NCBI GenBank assembly: GCA_902806355.1
Contig: CADCWI010000040.1
Coordinates: 1 to 64,000 of the forward strand
Direction of reading: 5' to 3'
Length of the DNA stretch: 64,000 nucleotides
Source of the DNA: an uncultured Thermomicrobiales bacterium
Lineage (GTDB): Bacteria; Chloroflexota; Chloroflexia; Thermomicrobiales; UBA6265
Shown here: one piece after another, positions 36,516 to 45,986 of the stretch
How the letters are laid out: each line of letters starts with the position of its first letter
How positions within the stretch are numbered: position 1 is the stretch's first letter
The notes under the pieces: generated by a model
Told to the model about the DNA's origin: nothing
Seen by the model: the letters and a program-made list of their open reading frames with translations, nothing else
The model's database searches: none
Position numbers and translations under genes: made by a program

Positions 36516-38069
36516 TCAGGCCTGCACGCGATTGAACCGTCCGAGGCTGTCGTTCTCGAACCCGACCGCAATGCCGTCCGGTCCGAGCACAAACGTCGTG
36601 GGCTCCGGGATTGAGGTCACGCTTCCCCAGTCCAGCAGGTAGGTATCGCGACTGAGGTGCTTCAGGGTGGCCGGCCACCCGGCGGGTCCGGCCTCGAGCT
36701 GCAGTGTGCCGGCATCGTACCAGACCACGACCCGGCCATAGAGCTCGTTCTCGTACGCACCGGTCAGCGCATCGAGGGGCACGGTCACCGGGATCGCGTC
36801 TCCCTCGGGCGGGGGTGCGGCAAAAACCGCGTTGATGGCAGCCTCCGCCGACGCAATCTCCTCCTGGGTGCCAGAATCATCGGTCCCCAGCAGCGCTTCC
36901 AGCGCGAAGGCGCGCACCGCCTCCGGGAGAAACGTGAGGTTCCGGTTGGCGACGACGGCAATGCCGTAGCCAAGTTCCGGCACGAGGTTCACTACCGTGC
37001 GCACCCCGGCCAACGCGCCGCCCTTCTCCAGCACGGTGTAGCCCCGCGTGTGGAACGTGCCCCACCCGAGACCGTAGCTGAACCCGCTCTCGTCGCTGAT
37101 TGGTGGCGTTTCCGTGAAGGAGATTTCCGATACCATGCTTGGTGCGAACATCTCCTCCACGCGCTCCGGCTTCACCACCTGGCGGCCATCAACGGCGCCC
37201 TGGTCGAGCAGCATCTGCATCCAGCGCGCCAGGTCGTTTGCCGTGGAGTAGGCTGAGCCGGCCGCGCCGTGTACCCCATGGAGGTCGCGCTCCACCACCA
37301 CCATCTCGCCGTCGATCTCGGCGTGCGGCAACGCCGCGTTGTCGTCCGCGAGCTCGCCAATCGCCGGTCCGCTCCGGATCATGTCCACCGGCTCGAACAG
37401 GCGTCCGCGCATGGCCTCCTCCCATCTTGCGCCCGTCAGCCGATCGATTACTTCGCCGGCGATGAAGTAGCCGAGGTTGGAGTAGGCGGCGACCTCGCGG
37501 AAGCTGCTTCCAGGCGCGACAAAGCGCAGGCGGTACAGCATCTCGGCCCGGTCGTACCCAAGAGTGCCGAGCAGGTCACCGGTGAACGCGGGCAGGCCCG
37601 AGCGGTGGGCGAGGACATCGCGCAGCGTGAGATACCGGGTAGCGTAGCTGTCCATCAGCTCCAGCTCGGGCAGCACATCGATGATCGGGGTATCCCATCC
37701 GATCAAACCATCATCGACGAGGGTCGCGAGGGTGAACGCTGTCATCGGCTTGGTGTTAGACGCCAGTTGGAAGATGGTATCCGCGTCGACCGGCGTGCTG
37801 GTGCCCACCTCGCGGACTCCGTACCCCCTGATCAGCACGGGAGCGCCGTTGTGCACCACCGCGACCGCGGCGCCGGGTACGTCGTAGCGCTCCACCGCCT
37901 GTGCGATGAAGGCGTCAAGGTCCGCTGCGCTGGCGCCATGATCGGGCACCGGAGTCGCGCTCTGACCGCTACTGGCCCGGACACCAGCCATGCCGGCTGC
38001 CAGCGTGCCAGCGATGCTGCCAATTACTGTGCGCCGGGAAATGCGCGGGTCTCGCTGTGTCTGTTCCAT
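36516..38069 (-). CDS. exported beta-lactamase-family serine hydrolase with C-terminal domain
   Basis: A 517-residue protein. A twin-arginine signal (RISRRTVIGSIAGTLAAG) covers residues 9-30. The class C beta-lactamase fold follows, with SNTK (FQLASNTKPMTAF), LAHRSGLP, YSN (AAYSNLGYFIAGEV) and a late glycine motif KGGALAG in place of the usual K/H-T/S-G. Residues 400-517 form a separate beta-rich domain (LTGAYENELYGRVVVWYDAG). The ATG at 38069 has AGGAGACGG upstream, better than the upstream start at 38159. It probably acts outside the membrane as a peptidase or esterase. It is next to a second hydrolase on the same strand, separated by 161 bases. Confidence 0.9.
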   Translation of the reverse strand: MEQTQRDPRISRRTVIGSIAGTLAAGMAGVRASSGQSATPVPDHGASAADLDAFIAQAVERYDVPGAAVAVVHNGAPVLIRGYGVREVGTSTPVDADTIFQLASNTKPMTAFTLATLVDDGLIGWDTPIIDVLPELELMDSYATRYLTLRDVLAHRSGLPAFTGDLLGTLGYDRAEMLYRLRFVAPGSSFREVAAYSNLGYFIAGEVIDRLTGARWEEAMRGRLFEPVDMIRSGPAIGELADDNAALPHAEIDGEMVVVERDLHGVHGAAGSAYSTANDLARWMQMLLDQGAVDGRQVVKPERVEEMFAPSMVSEISFTETPPISDESGFSYGLGWGTFHTRGYTVLEKGGALAGVRTVVNLVPELGYGIAVVANRNLTFLPEAVRAFALEALLGTDDSGTQEEIASAEAAINAVFAAPPPEGDAIPVTVPLDALTGAYENELYGRVVVWYDAGTLQLEAGPAGWPATLKHLSRDTYLLDWGSVTSIPEPTTFVLGPDGIAVGFENDSLGRFNRVQA

Positions 38070-38230
38070 CGTTCCGTCTCCTGCTGTAAGCAATTTCAGA
38101 GGCGTCGACGCCCGTGCTCCCGGGTCGATCACGCAAGCGTGGGTGCGCCACTCAGGCACACTCGTCGCGAGTTCGGCAGGTCTTCAGTGGACCGAATCCG
38201 TCTTCAGCGCAATCACTCAGCTGACCTTCC

Positions 38231-39481
38231 TCAGTGACTTGCCAATGCCTCGATGAGCACGCGAGCGATCTCGTTGGCGGTCAGCTTCCCGGCCGGCGAG
38301 GCCGTCAGGTTGGTGAAGACGATCAGGGTGGTGCCAGTGTCCGGATCGTGCCCCATGAACGACTGGTAGCCAGGCAGGGATCCATCGTGCCCGATCATCG
38401 GGCCAAATTTGGCCAGGGCCAACCCATATGCGGCGGTGCCGATCGGCTTGAGGCTCGCGATGCGCGTGGCCTGGAGTTCGAGACTCAGGTATTCCCCCGC
38501 CACCAGTGCCTCCACATACCGGGCGAGGTCGCCCGCCGTGGCAATCCCCGCACCTGCCGCCCACCCCCACGATGGGTTCAGGTGCGTGATGTCGGTCGGC
38601 ACCAGGTCGCCGGCCTCGGCCGCCGCCTGGTCGTCCGCCGAGAGGACCGACGTTTCGATCGTCGAGACATTCGTGCCGTACCAGTACCCATTGGGATGCG
38701 GATCGGGAATGGAGCTGCCCGTGATCTCAGGAAGGACGATCTGGGTCAGGCCAAGGGGCCGGAAGAGTCGCTCCTCGAACAGGACCGAGAGGGGCTGGCC
38801 GGTAAGCTGTTCGGCGATCAGGCCGGCCAGAACGGTGTTTGTGTTGGAATAGACGAAGCCCTCACCGGGCGGGAAGTAGACCGGCTCGGCCAACCCGATC
38901 GCCACCAGTTCCTCTGGCTTCCACACCCGGGCCGGGTTGGCGTCCATCACCTGGTTCAGGGCAAACACCGAGGTGTAGCTGAACAGGCCGGTCGACATGT
39001 CTAGGAGTTGGGAAACTCGCATGTTCTCGCCATTGGGAACATCCGGACGAAAGCGCGACACAGGATCGTCGAGCGCAATAAGCCCCTCGTCGACGAGCTG
39101 TAGGACTACCGTGCCGGTCATCGTCTTCGTGTTGGAGCCAATCCGGAAGTAGTCGCCGGTCGTGACCGGCACGTCCTCACCCAGCACCCGCGTGCCGAAC
39201 GCCTCGAAGAATTCGCTCTGCTGAGTTCGAGCCAGCACCACGGCCCCGGGGACGAGGAGCGCATCCATCGTTTCTTCGATCAGTGGACGGAGCAGGGGGT
39301 CGAGGTCACCGGACGCAGGTGTCGACATGGGCGCGGCGTCCTGGGCGGTGGCCATCGAGAGGCTGGCACCGGCGATCGCCCCGGCGGCGAGGCCGGCGGT
39401 CGCCCCCTTCAGGGCCTCGCGACGGGTGAGGCTGCGCTGGGCAAAGAGCTTGGAGACGGCGTCGAAGCGGCTGGCGTCCAT
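38231..39481 (-). CDS. exported D-alanyl-D-alanine carboxypeptidase-like serine hydrolase
   Basis: A 416-residue protein with a two-part N-terminus: the leader MDASRFDAVSKLFAQRS, then a twin-arginine signal LTRREALKGATAGLAAGAIA. The class C fold shows SNTK (FRIGSNTKTMTGTV), YSNTN (GFVYSNTNTVLAGLIAEQ) and HDGS (GPMIGHDGSLPGYQSF), so all three catalytic motifs are present. This is the form typical of DD-carboxypeptidase/esterase homologues. The ATG at 39481 has GGAGGAGATGCATTC upstream. It lies downstream of a small alpha/beta protein gene and the NB-ARC regulator on the same strand, and may be under its control. Confidence 0.92.
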   Translation of the reverse strand: MDASRFDAVSKLFAQRSLTRREALKGATAGLAAGAIAGASLSMATAQDAAPMSTPASGDLDPLLRPLIEETMDALLVPGAVVLARTQQSEFFEAFGTRVLGEDVPVTTGDYFRIGSNTKTMTGTVVLQLVDEGLIALDDPVSRFRPDVPNGENMRVSQLLDMSTGLFSYTSVFALNQVMDANPARVWKPEELVAIGLAEPVYFPPGEGFVYSNTNTVLAGLIAEQLTGQPLSVLFEERLFRPLGLTQIVLPEITGSSIPDPHPNGYWYGTNVSTIETSVLSADDQAAAEAGDLVPTDITHLNPSWGWAAGAGIATAGDLARYVEALVAGEYLSLELQATRIASLKPIGTAAYGLALAKFGPMIGHDGSLPGYQSFMGHDPDTGTTLIVFTNLTASPAGKLTANEIARVLIEALASH

Positions 39482-39548
39482 GAATGCATCTCCTCCGGTT
39501 GGTACCTTGTCAGCCGGCCATTCGCGTTGAGCCGCGGCAATCGGTGCA

Positions 39549-39833
39549 TCAGCCTCGTGGACTATCGGGCTCCTCCAGGTACCAGTAGTCCGGGCGGTCG
39601 GTGACCCCTGCACGTTCCATGAGGTCCAGCAGGTCGTCGGACCGGGTGAAGAGCCGGGCACGCGCCAGGTCGTCCCACGCCATCAGCAGCCAGATCTCGC
39701 ACGGATCCGAGTCACTGCGGAAGACACGTGCGCTCTCCGAGCCGTTGGCACGACGCAGTTCGGCGTCGTCGTCGAAGACCCGCTTCCACGTGTCGTAGTC
39801 CGCCACCTTGTGCCGAATAAGCAAGGACCGCAC
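39549..39833 (-). CDS. small dimeric alpha/beta-barrel-like protein, 94 aa
   Basis: The sequence LLIRHKVADYDTWKRVFDDD, then ARVFRSDSDPCEIWLLMAWD and a helical DDLARARLFTRSDDLLDLME, matches the small dimeric ferredoxin-like (ABM or EthD-like) proteins of about 95 residues. HKVADYDTWKRVFDD is a hallmark of that group. It lies 67 bases before the serine hydrolase and 144 bases after the regulator, all on the minus strand. It is soluble and probably dimeric; these proteins act as small oxygenases or have unknown roles. Confidence 0.82.
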   Translation of the reverse strand: MRSLLIRHKVADYDTWKRVFDDDAELRRANGSESARVFRSDSDPCEIWLLMAWDDLARARLFTRSDDLLDLMERAGVTDRPDYWYLEEPDSPRG

Positions 39834-39977
39834 GGACCACCCCCTTAGATCGCGAATCCCGTCGGAACGATCGGATTGATTCGACTGTAGTAGTCGGGGA
39901 GGGAGGAAACTACACGTACCGGTACGTGTTCGAGTACGTATTTCCCAGTGGGCAGGGTACGCGGTCTCGCGATCGGC

Positions 39978-42383
39978 TCAGTCCCGTGGCAGGGCGAGGC
40001 CCGCGGCGAAGGCGGCTTCGGCGGCGGCCGCGCGGGTGGCGACACCGAACTTCGCGAGGATTCGGGCGACGTGGCCCTCGGCGGTACGGACGCTGATGAA
40101 AAGCACCGCGGCGATCTCGCGGTCGGTTCGGCCGTCGATGAGCAGGCGAGCAACCTCTGCCTCTCGCGGCGAAAGTCTGATCCCCGGAGAACCGATGGCG
40201 TCCTGGACGGCGGCTGGCGGCTTCAGAGCCTGCACTTCGCTGATCGCGGCCGCCAGCGGTAGGTCCCGTCCCACCAACCATGCGGTGCGAAGGCCTTGAT
40301 CCCCGAGCGCGGCGCGGGCGCCCGCCTTTGCCCGGGCGTGCGCCGCCCGCTCGGTCGGCAGGTCCACTCCGACGCGGAACTGTTCACGTTCCGCCTCCGC
40401 TGCGCCCAGCAGCCGCGCAGCACGCTCCGGTTGCCCCCACGCTGCGGCGACCAGAGCCGACCCGGCCAGCGCGTTGACGACGACGCGCGGATATCCTTGG
40501 TCGCCCAGCAGAGCGAGGCATTCGTGGAAGCAGGCTACCGCCTCTGCGTAATGTGACTGGTCGGCGGCGATACTGCCCAAGTCGCACAGCGAGTGGATGG
40601 TTCCAACGACATCGCCAAGAGCGCGCCGGATGCGCAATGCCTCCTCGTGTCTCGCGCGGGCGGCCTCCACGTCGCCCCGCTCGTGCGCGACCACGCCGAG
40701 ATTCGCCAGCACCCTCCCTGTCGCGGAGTCGGCGACCAGCTGTTCCGGGATGGTTGCGGCCAGGCCAAGTGCCTCCGCGAGCACGAGGTCGGCCTCGTCG
40801 TAGTCCCCGTGGTGGATGGCGGTCCACCCCTTCCAAATGAGAGCGTCTACGAGCCCCACGATGTCGCCATGCTCGCGAAGGACAGGAATGCTCTCGCTGA
40901 GAAATGCTTCGTCTCGCACTCGATCCCCTTGGACGTACCGAAGCAGATCAAGCGCGACGAGCGCCTGTGCCCGAGCGAGTGGGGCGATGCCTACGGGCCG
41001 GTTCAACGCCCGTTCGAGCCAGCGTCGGCCCTCCTCGAAGTGGCCGTGCGCGTACCAAAACCGCCCCAGCGCGGCAGCCAGGCGCAGCAGTCGATCGCGG
41101 TCACTTCGCCGCGCGAGCCAATCGAGAGCGGCCCGCAGGTTGGCGTGCTCAGCCTCCAATCGCCGCAACTCTTGCTCGCCGCCTGGTCTCAAGGTGGCCA
41201 GACTGCTTTCTTCCGCCACGCTCAGACACCAGTCCGCATGGGCGCTCCGGATCACGTCGTCCTCGCCATTCCCGACCAACTGCTCCAGCGCGAACCCGCG
41301 GAAGGTCTCGAGCATCGAGCATCGAGGCTCATGCTCCCACGGTTCCGGCTGAAGGAGGCTCCTGTCCACCAACGAGGCGAGCACGTCGAACGCCCACTCG
41401 GCGGGATCGAGCGGCGAGGCAGGAGCCTGTTCGTGCGCTCGAGGCTCGCTCCTCAGCACTCGACTTACATACTCCACTGCGCTGAGGCCGAAGCCGCCGA
41501 CGAACACGCCGAGACTGCGGAACAGGTGCTGCTGCTCGGCTGGCAGCAGGTCGTAGCTCCAGGCAACGGTATCGCGGACCGTGCGCAAGCGAGCCGGCGC
41601 GTCGCGCGGGCCCGTGAACGGCAGTGGGAGGTGCGCTTGGATTCGGGCCAGCAACGGGGCCGGCGGGAGGACGCTGCTCTGCGCGGCGGCCAGCTCGATG
41701 GCGAGCGGCAGCCCGTCCAGGTGCCGGCAGATCTCGGCCACAAGGGGCGCAGTGTCCTCGGTGAGGTGGAAGGCCGGATCGGTGGCCTGTGCGCGGCCTA
41801 CGAAGAGCCGCACCGCCGCCGATCGTGACAGGGAATCGTACGACTGGCCCGCCTGGGGGGCCGGCAGATCCAGCGGTGGCACCGGGAGGGCTTGCTCCCC
41901 CGATACCCGCAGCAACGTCCGGCTTGTTGCCAGAGCCTTGAGTCGCGGGCAACTGGCAAGCAGGTCGGTCACGAAGGGAGCCGCGGCCAGAACGTGCTCG
42001 AAGTTGTCCAGCACCAGGAGCAACTCCGTGTCGTGGAGAGCTGCCGCGAGGGCACTTCCCACGGTGGTGTCGTCCACGTCCACAAGACCGAGGGCGCGCG
42101 CAATGGTCGTCGCAACCAATCCGGCGTCCTGCACGGGAGCCAAGGGCACAAACCGAACTCCACCGGCGAAGGCGTCGACGAGGTCCTCCGCGACCCTAGT
42201 GGCGAGGCGGGTTTTGCCGACGCCGCCGGGGCCGGTTAGCGTCAGCAGGCGGATGTCGTCACGGCGCAGGAGCGAGACGGCCAGGGCCACCTCATGCTCC
42301 CGTCCGACAAGTGACGTCAGGGGCGTCGGCAACACGGACCGCGGTGATTCGTTCTGAGAGCGAAAGCGAGGCGTGCTCAGCAT
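39978..42383 (-). CDS. NB-ARC/AfsR-like LuxR-family transcriptional regulator
   Basis: An 801-residue STAND-type regulator. After about 20 residues [20 protein letters not shown] opens the NTPase, with P-loop [17 protein letters not shown] and [15 protein letters not shown] as Walker B. Winged-helix and tetratricopeptide-like repeats fill residues 330-720 ([16 protein letters not shown], then several [21 protein letters not shown] units). A LuxR helix-turn-helix ends it ([35 protein letters not shown]). The ATG at 42383 is preferred; the frame extends to 42500 without support. It likely controls the neighbouring hydrolase genes in response to an unknown ligand. Confidence 0.9.
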   Translation of the reverse strand: MLSTPRFRSQNESPRSVLPTPLTSLVGREHEVALAVSLLRRDDIRLLTLTGPGGVGKTRLATRVAEDLVDAFAGGVRFVPLAPVQDAGLVATTIARALGLVDVDDTTVGSALAAALHDTELLLVLDNFEHVLAAAPFVTDLLASCPRLKALATSRTLLRVSGEQALPVPPLDLPAPQAGQSYDSLSRSAAVRLFVGRAQATDPAFHLTEDTAPLVAEICRHLDGLPLAIELAAAQSSVLPPAPLLARIQAHLPLPFTGPRDAPARLRTVRDTVAWSYDLLPAEQQHLFRSLGVFVGGFGLSAVEYVSRVLRSEPRAHEQAPASPLDPAEWAFDVLASLVDRSLLQPEPWEHEPRCSMLETFRGFALEQLVGNGEDDVIRSAHADWCLSVAEESSLATLRPGGEQELRRLEAEHANLRAALDWLARRSDRDRLLRLAAALGRFWYAHGHFEEGRRWLERALNRPVGIAPLARAQALVALDLLRYVQGDRVRDEAFLSESIPVLREHGDIVGLVDALIWKGWTAIHHGDYDEADLVLAEALGLAATIPEQLVADSATGRVLANLGVVAHERGDVEAARARHEEALRIRRALGDVVGTIHSLCDLGSIAADQSHYAEAVACFHECLALLGDQGYPRVVVNALAGSALVAAAWGQPERAARLLGAAEAEREQFRVGVDLPTERAAHARAKAGARAALGDQGLRTAWLVGRDLPLAAAISEVQALKPPAAVQDAIGSPGIRLSPREAEVARLLIDGRTDREIAAVLFISVRTAEGHVARILAKFGVATRAAAAEAAFAAGLALPRD

Positions 42384-42729
42384 TGGACGGCTTGTCCCAT
42401 GGCGTGGCAGACGTACGCTCGACGATGCCGGAGCCAACGTGCGCCCGCAACCCGCCGCGTTGTGCCTCTTAAGATATCCGAGAGTCTCAGAAGATGACAA
42501 TTTTTTGAGACCTTGAAGAGCAATTTGCTTGAGGATCTAGTTGGGCGGGCGTTACAAAGCCATACCTTGGCCGCGGATCAACGTAACCATACTCGGGTCT
42601 TCCGCCAGTTCTGATCTCACCGACGCTGGAGGCAGGCTGCCGGTATGCCTGAGGCGGATCGCTGCTTAGCCGACGCCCCTGTCGCAAGGGGTTCAGCGGG
42701 TGCCGCGGCCGGCCGCGGCCCTTTAGGTT
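42384..42729. other. intergenic region, probable divergent promoters
   Basis: No gene is seen. There is an A/T-rich patch at 42493-42530 (ACAATTTTTTGAG, then AGCAATTTGCT, a short palindrome) just upstream of the NB-ARC gene, which would fit its promoter and operator. A GGCCGGCCGCGG block lies just before the acidic gene at 42730. Confidence 0.4.
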
Positions 42730-43002
42730 ATGGCCGAGACCCAGGCGACCTGTCTGGAGGACGGTGCCTGTCCTGAACCACTGGATATGCCCGACGACCT
42801 CGACGACTTTCTTGAAGACGTGGAGGGGACTGACCAGACTGACGACGTCACACCGGAGGCGGACGACAGCGACCGCCTCAAGCGAGTCAAGGATACGCCC
42901 GAGGCCGATGATGAGCTTGAGGCGGATGGAACGCCAGACGCACGCGATAATCGCAACCCGACTCCGGAAGCGGATGAGACCCCGGCGGCAGGCAATGACT
43001 GA
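42730..43002 (+). CDS. small highly acidic repeat protein, 90 aa
   Basis: The product is dominated by Asp and Glu, with a repeated TPEAD motif (VTPEADDSD, DTPEADDELEAD, PTPEADETP) and almost no hydrophobic core, so it is probably disordered. An AGG lies close before the ATG. The antisense frame (42723-43031) is also open and reads as a serine-rich repeat, so coding strand choice is not certain. Acidic disordered proteins can be calcium- or cation-binding or DNA mimics. It precedes an exported protein gene on the same strand. Confidence 0.45.
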   Translation: MAETQATCLEDGACPEPLDMPDDLDDFLEDVEGTDQTDDVTPEADDSDRLKRVKDTPEADDELEADGTPDARDNRNPTPEADETPAAGND

Positions 43003-43134
43003 TCACCAAGCTGACGCACTCCATGCTTCACTGGCGAGAGCGGCCTCAGAGGGCGATCGTGGCCGCCACCCGTGAGATAAGCGAGTTCATTGGCGTAGCA
43101 AGCGCCTCACGTACCGTCGAACTGGAGGTACCTC

Positions 43135-44331
43135 ATGCGGCGGCGCTCATTTCTCACTCTGGCAGCCTCGCTGGTGCTGATCCCCGTTCGGGAATCCGCC
43201 CTGGCGGCACAGACGCCTGTTGCCGTCGACGGCGGGACCGGCTTGATGGATGTGCTGCGCCTGCTGCCCGACGACCCAGTCGACGAGGGGGGCGTGCGCT
43301 ACGCCGATTACGCGGCCCAGCGGGCCGCCCTCGGCATCGAGGAGACGGGTGTCGACATCGATCCGGACCGATGGTCCACCGCGATGCGCGTTGCGTTGAT
43401 GGTTCCGAGCTCGATGTTGGAGCCAATGGATCCCATCTGCAGAGAGGGACTCGGGTTCGACCTGCGTGACGTCGCCCAGATGGCGGAGGTCGGACCCTCC
43501 GACCAGAGCATCCTCGTCCTGCGCAGGCAGTTCGACGCGCCGAGCCTGACGGCGGCATGGGAGGCAGGCGGGTACGCTCCGGTCGAGCGCGGCAGCACGA
43601 CCTGGTACACCCTCGACGACGACAATGTACTCTTCGACCCGGAGATCCCGCTGAGCGACTACCACCTGGGAATGCTCAGCCACCTGGCGCTGGTCGACGA
43701 TGGCATGATCGTCGGCACGGCGCAACGGGCGGACATGGAGCGCGTGCTGGCGCGGCAGGAGGGCGAGGGGCGATCCTTCGCCGATGGCTCAGGCGCGACG
43801 GTGGTCGCCGCGGCACTGGACGATCTTGCGGTCGGCTGGATCGTGGCCGGGGCGGCGCTGATGCCCATCGGGGATCCGCTGATGGCGATCGCGAGCAATC
43901 CCAACGTGCCGGCCGACGTGCAGGAGCGGCTGGCGACCGAGGCCACCGAGCTGGCCGAGGCAACCCCGCAGATGCCGCCGATCACGCTGGCGCTGGTCAG
44001 CGCGACAGCGGGGGCGCTCGATCCTGACGCTGGCGCGAGCTTCCCGAATGCGCCGCGGGGCCATGCGGTCGCCGTGGTGGTGCCGGAGGAAGACGCGGAT
44101 GCCGAAACAGTGGCGGAAACGGTGACGCGGCGGCTCGCGACCCAGTCGGCCCCCGTCGGTGAGGATCCCGCCGGTCGTCCCTACACGGAGCTCTTCGCAG
44201 ACGTGGTGGTGGAGACGGCGCCGAACGGTGCCGTGGTCGTGGATCTCACGCCCGGGAGCGGTGTGAACTCGTCGCTGCTGATCCACCTGCTCGGCCAACG
44301 GCGGCTGTCGTTCCTCGACTGGGGCCTGTGA
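43135..44331 (+). CDS. Tat-exported hypothetical protein, 398 aa
   Basis: It begins MRRRSFLTLAASLVLIPVRE, a twin-arginine type signal, with a cut near LAAQT. The mature protein starts with LMDVLRLLPDDPVDEGGVRY and ADYAAQRAALGI, then a pattern with GFDLRDVAQMAEVG and SILVLRRQFDAPSLTAAWEA. I recall this N-terminal LRLLPD order from uncharacterised exported proteins of Chloroflexota. Later parts have AVVVPEEDADAETVAETV and VVDLTPGSGVNSSLL, a two-domain alpha/beta layout. The ribosome site is GGAGG. No enzyme motif is visible. It may be envelope-associated. Confidence 0.78.
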   Translation: MRRRSFLTLAASLVLIPVRESALAAQTPVAVDGGTGLMDVLRLLPDDPVDEGGVRYADYAAQRAALGIEETGVDIDPDRWSTAMRVALMVPSSMLEPMDPICREGLGFDLRDVAQMAEVGPSDQSILVLRRQFDAPSLTAAWEAGGYAPVERGSTTWYTLDDDNVLFDPEIPLSDYHLGMLSHLALVDDGMIVGTAQRADMERVLARQEGEGRSFADGSGATVVAAALDDLAVGWIVAGAALMPIGDPLMAIASNPNVPADVQERLATEATELAEATPQMPPITLALVSATAGALDPDAGASFPNAPRGHAVAVVVPEEDADAETVAETVTRRLATQSAPVGEDPAGRPYTELFADVVVETAPNGAVVVDLTPGSGVNSSLLIHLLGQRRLSFLDWGL

Positions 44332-44352
44332 TCGGTCGCCTCAGGACATCAA

Positions 44353-45033
44353 ATGGGCGATCTGGATCTCGAACGACCGGAGCTGCGCCTGCGCCACAAC
44401 GACGCCACCCTCGCGGAAGTGACGCCCACGAATTTGCCGGCCAGCGCGATCGGCCGCTTTGCCTATCACGGCCTCAATGATGACTATCAGCCCATCCATC
44501 GACTCTGCCGGCTCTTTCTCGAGGGGGCGTCGCTGTCCGAGGACGAGGGTCCGTTCGACTTTCGAGCCTTCCTCGTGGATATGAACCGGCTCTTCGAGGC
44601 CTTTATCACCGAGATCCTACGTGAGCGGGGCCCAACGGGGACGGAAATCCGGTCACAGTCTCAGCTGTTTCTGGGACAGCAGAAACGGGTCGAGATGAGA
44701 CCCGATCTCATGGTCGATGTCGACGGGCGGACTGTGCTCGTAGCGGATTGCAAATACAAGCGGCTGGAACCCGACCAATTCCGTCACCACGACGTCTACC
44801 AGTTGCTCGCCTACTGCACGGCCTCGGACGTGGTGCGGGGGCTGTTGATCTACCCCACGCATGAGGTGGCCGTGAAGGATGAGATCCGTATTCGCAACGC
44901 GCCAATTGCGATCCGGCAGACGACCCTCGACCTCGGGGGACAGGGTGAGCTACTGGAGCGAGCATGTGACCGACTTGCCGGCGAGGTGTTCGGCTGGATG
45001 GACTCGACACCGGGCAGCGCTCTTGGCAACTGA
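44353..45033 (+). CDS. McrC-like restriction component, C-terminal nuclease part
   Basis: The 226 residues match the C-terminal half of McrC, the nuclease partner of the McrBC modification-dependent restriction system. YQPIHRLCRLFLEG, FDFRAFLVDMNRLFEAFI and the PD-(D/E)xK core with Asp118 (MRPDLMV), Asp132 and Lys134 (VADCKYK) are all present. Full McrC proteins are about 400 residues, so the N-terminal domain that contacts McrB is missing, and no mcrB is present. It could still act as a lone nuclease but is more likely a relic. It begins 21 bases after the upstream stop, at the left edge of the AT-richer stretch beside the recombinase. Confidence 0.8.
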   Translation: MGDLDLERPELRLRHNDATLAEVTPTNLPASAIGRFAYHGLNDDYQPIHRLCRLFLEGASLSEDEGPFDFRAFLVDMNRLFEAFITEILRERGPTGTEIRSQSQLFLGQQKRVEMRPDLMVDVDGRTVLVADCKYKRLEPDQFRHHDVYQLLAYCTASDVVRGLLIYPTHEVAVKDEIRIRNAPIAIRQTTLDLGGQGELLERACDRLAGEVFGWMDSTPGSALGN

Positions 45034-45199
45034 CCTAGGTATGGACTGCGGGAGGCGTGCAGGAGTCGTCTCCCGATGACGCTTTACCATGGAACTTCGA
45101 TAGTAGCGGTCACTCTGAAGCGCATGACGTTCTCTGGGAGTGGGTGGGCCGGATCGCGACTGTCGGGCATTGAACGGAAGATCGTGGAATGGGTCACGT

Positions 45200-45578
45200 G
45201 ACGGTGGCATCCTGAAACATTTCAGAGCGCTGGAAGTGGTGGCGAGCCACGTCGCGCCTCTTCCGACGGTGCTGATCGAAGCGCACAGGTTCGACGCTGT
45301 CGACCGCGACGCGTACTGGTCAGGCGATGATAGCGTCCTGACGCGCTACGGAGCCCGTGACGGGCTCGAATCCACATCGGGGAACCTGCATACCCTCGTG
45401 ATTAGCATCCATCCTGAATTGCGGGAAAGTTGGCTCGTGTCGCGGGATATGGGATAAGAATGACGACGAACTGGAGGCGGCGAAAGAGCAGCGACCCCGT
45501 GCGATCGTCGAGTACGACAGGGAAGGTCAACCGGTCTACGACGATAACCCGCATATGACGGCGAACTGGTCAGAATAA
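45200..45578 (+). pseudogene. frameshifted gene of unknown function
   Basis: One frame (open 45140-45457) encodes VLIEAHRFDAVDRDAYWSGD, then LHTLVISIHPELRESWLVSR, and stops. The continuation NDDELEAAKEQRPRAIVEYD, then GQPVYDDNPHMTANWSE, lies in another frame and ends at 45578. Both parts have protein-like composition and would join by a single frameshift near 45450. The N-terminus is not defined. It may have encoded a small toxin- or phage-related protein; nothing firmer can be said. Confidence 0.4.
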
Positions 45579-45593
45579 TGTCTGGTCAGTTGG

Positions 45594-45986
45594 CTATTTT
45601 CGCGTTCTATCCGAGAAATCAGGCGGGGCAATGCCATAGGCGTCTGCGACTTCTTGCGTCCTCTTGCGTGAGGACTCGACCGCCAGCTCCCTTTGCCTTT
45701 GTAGACCGTCTTCTTCAGCAATCAGGGCTTCAAGATTCGCTCCGCCCGTCGTCATGATGTCCTCTGCCTTCCGAGCTTCAAGGTCAATCGTCCTATAGAT
45801 TACGTCGTTTTGAGTCTGCATGCTCGGAAGCGGAACGATCTCTTCTCGCTGCTCATCTGCCAGTTTTCGGAGTCTGGTGTAGCAGTCAACGACTTGATCC
45901 ATCTTCGGATTGTCGCGACTAACAATGGCTTGTAAGCGCTCCATGATCTGGGCGGTGTTCTCCAGTCGGCGTCTGTAGCGCGCCAT
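45594..45986 (-). CDS. coiled-coil hypothetical protein, 130 aa
   Basis: A charged, mostly helical protein: RRRLENTAQIMERLQAIVSR, then QVVDCYTRLRKLADEQREEI, and later LEARKAEDIM and LQRQRELAVESSRKRTQEVA. Heptad-like spacing suggests a coiled coil. The C-terminus ends with a proline-containing PPDFSDRTRK. There is no membrane segment or enzyme motif. Base composition is more AT-rich than in the core genes, in line with recent transfer. It lies convergent to the frameshifted gene and upstream of the recombinase operon region. Confidence 0.6.
   Translation of the reverse strand: MARYRRRLENTAQIMERLQAIVSRDNPKMDQVVDCYTRLRKLADEQREEIVPLPSMQTQNDVIYRTIDLEARKAEDIMTTGGANLEALIAEEDGLQRQRELAVESSRKRTQEVADAYGIAPPDFSDRTRK

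Noticed and set aside
37269..38237. Plus-strand open frame of 322 codons
   Set aside because: Antisense to the exported serine hydrolase with intact SNTK and YSN motifs.
40593..41828. Plus-strand open frame of 411 codons
   Set aside because: Antisense to the NB-ARC regulator whose P-loop and LuxR motifs are unambiguous.
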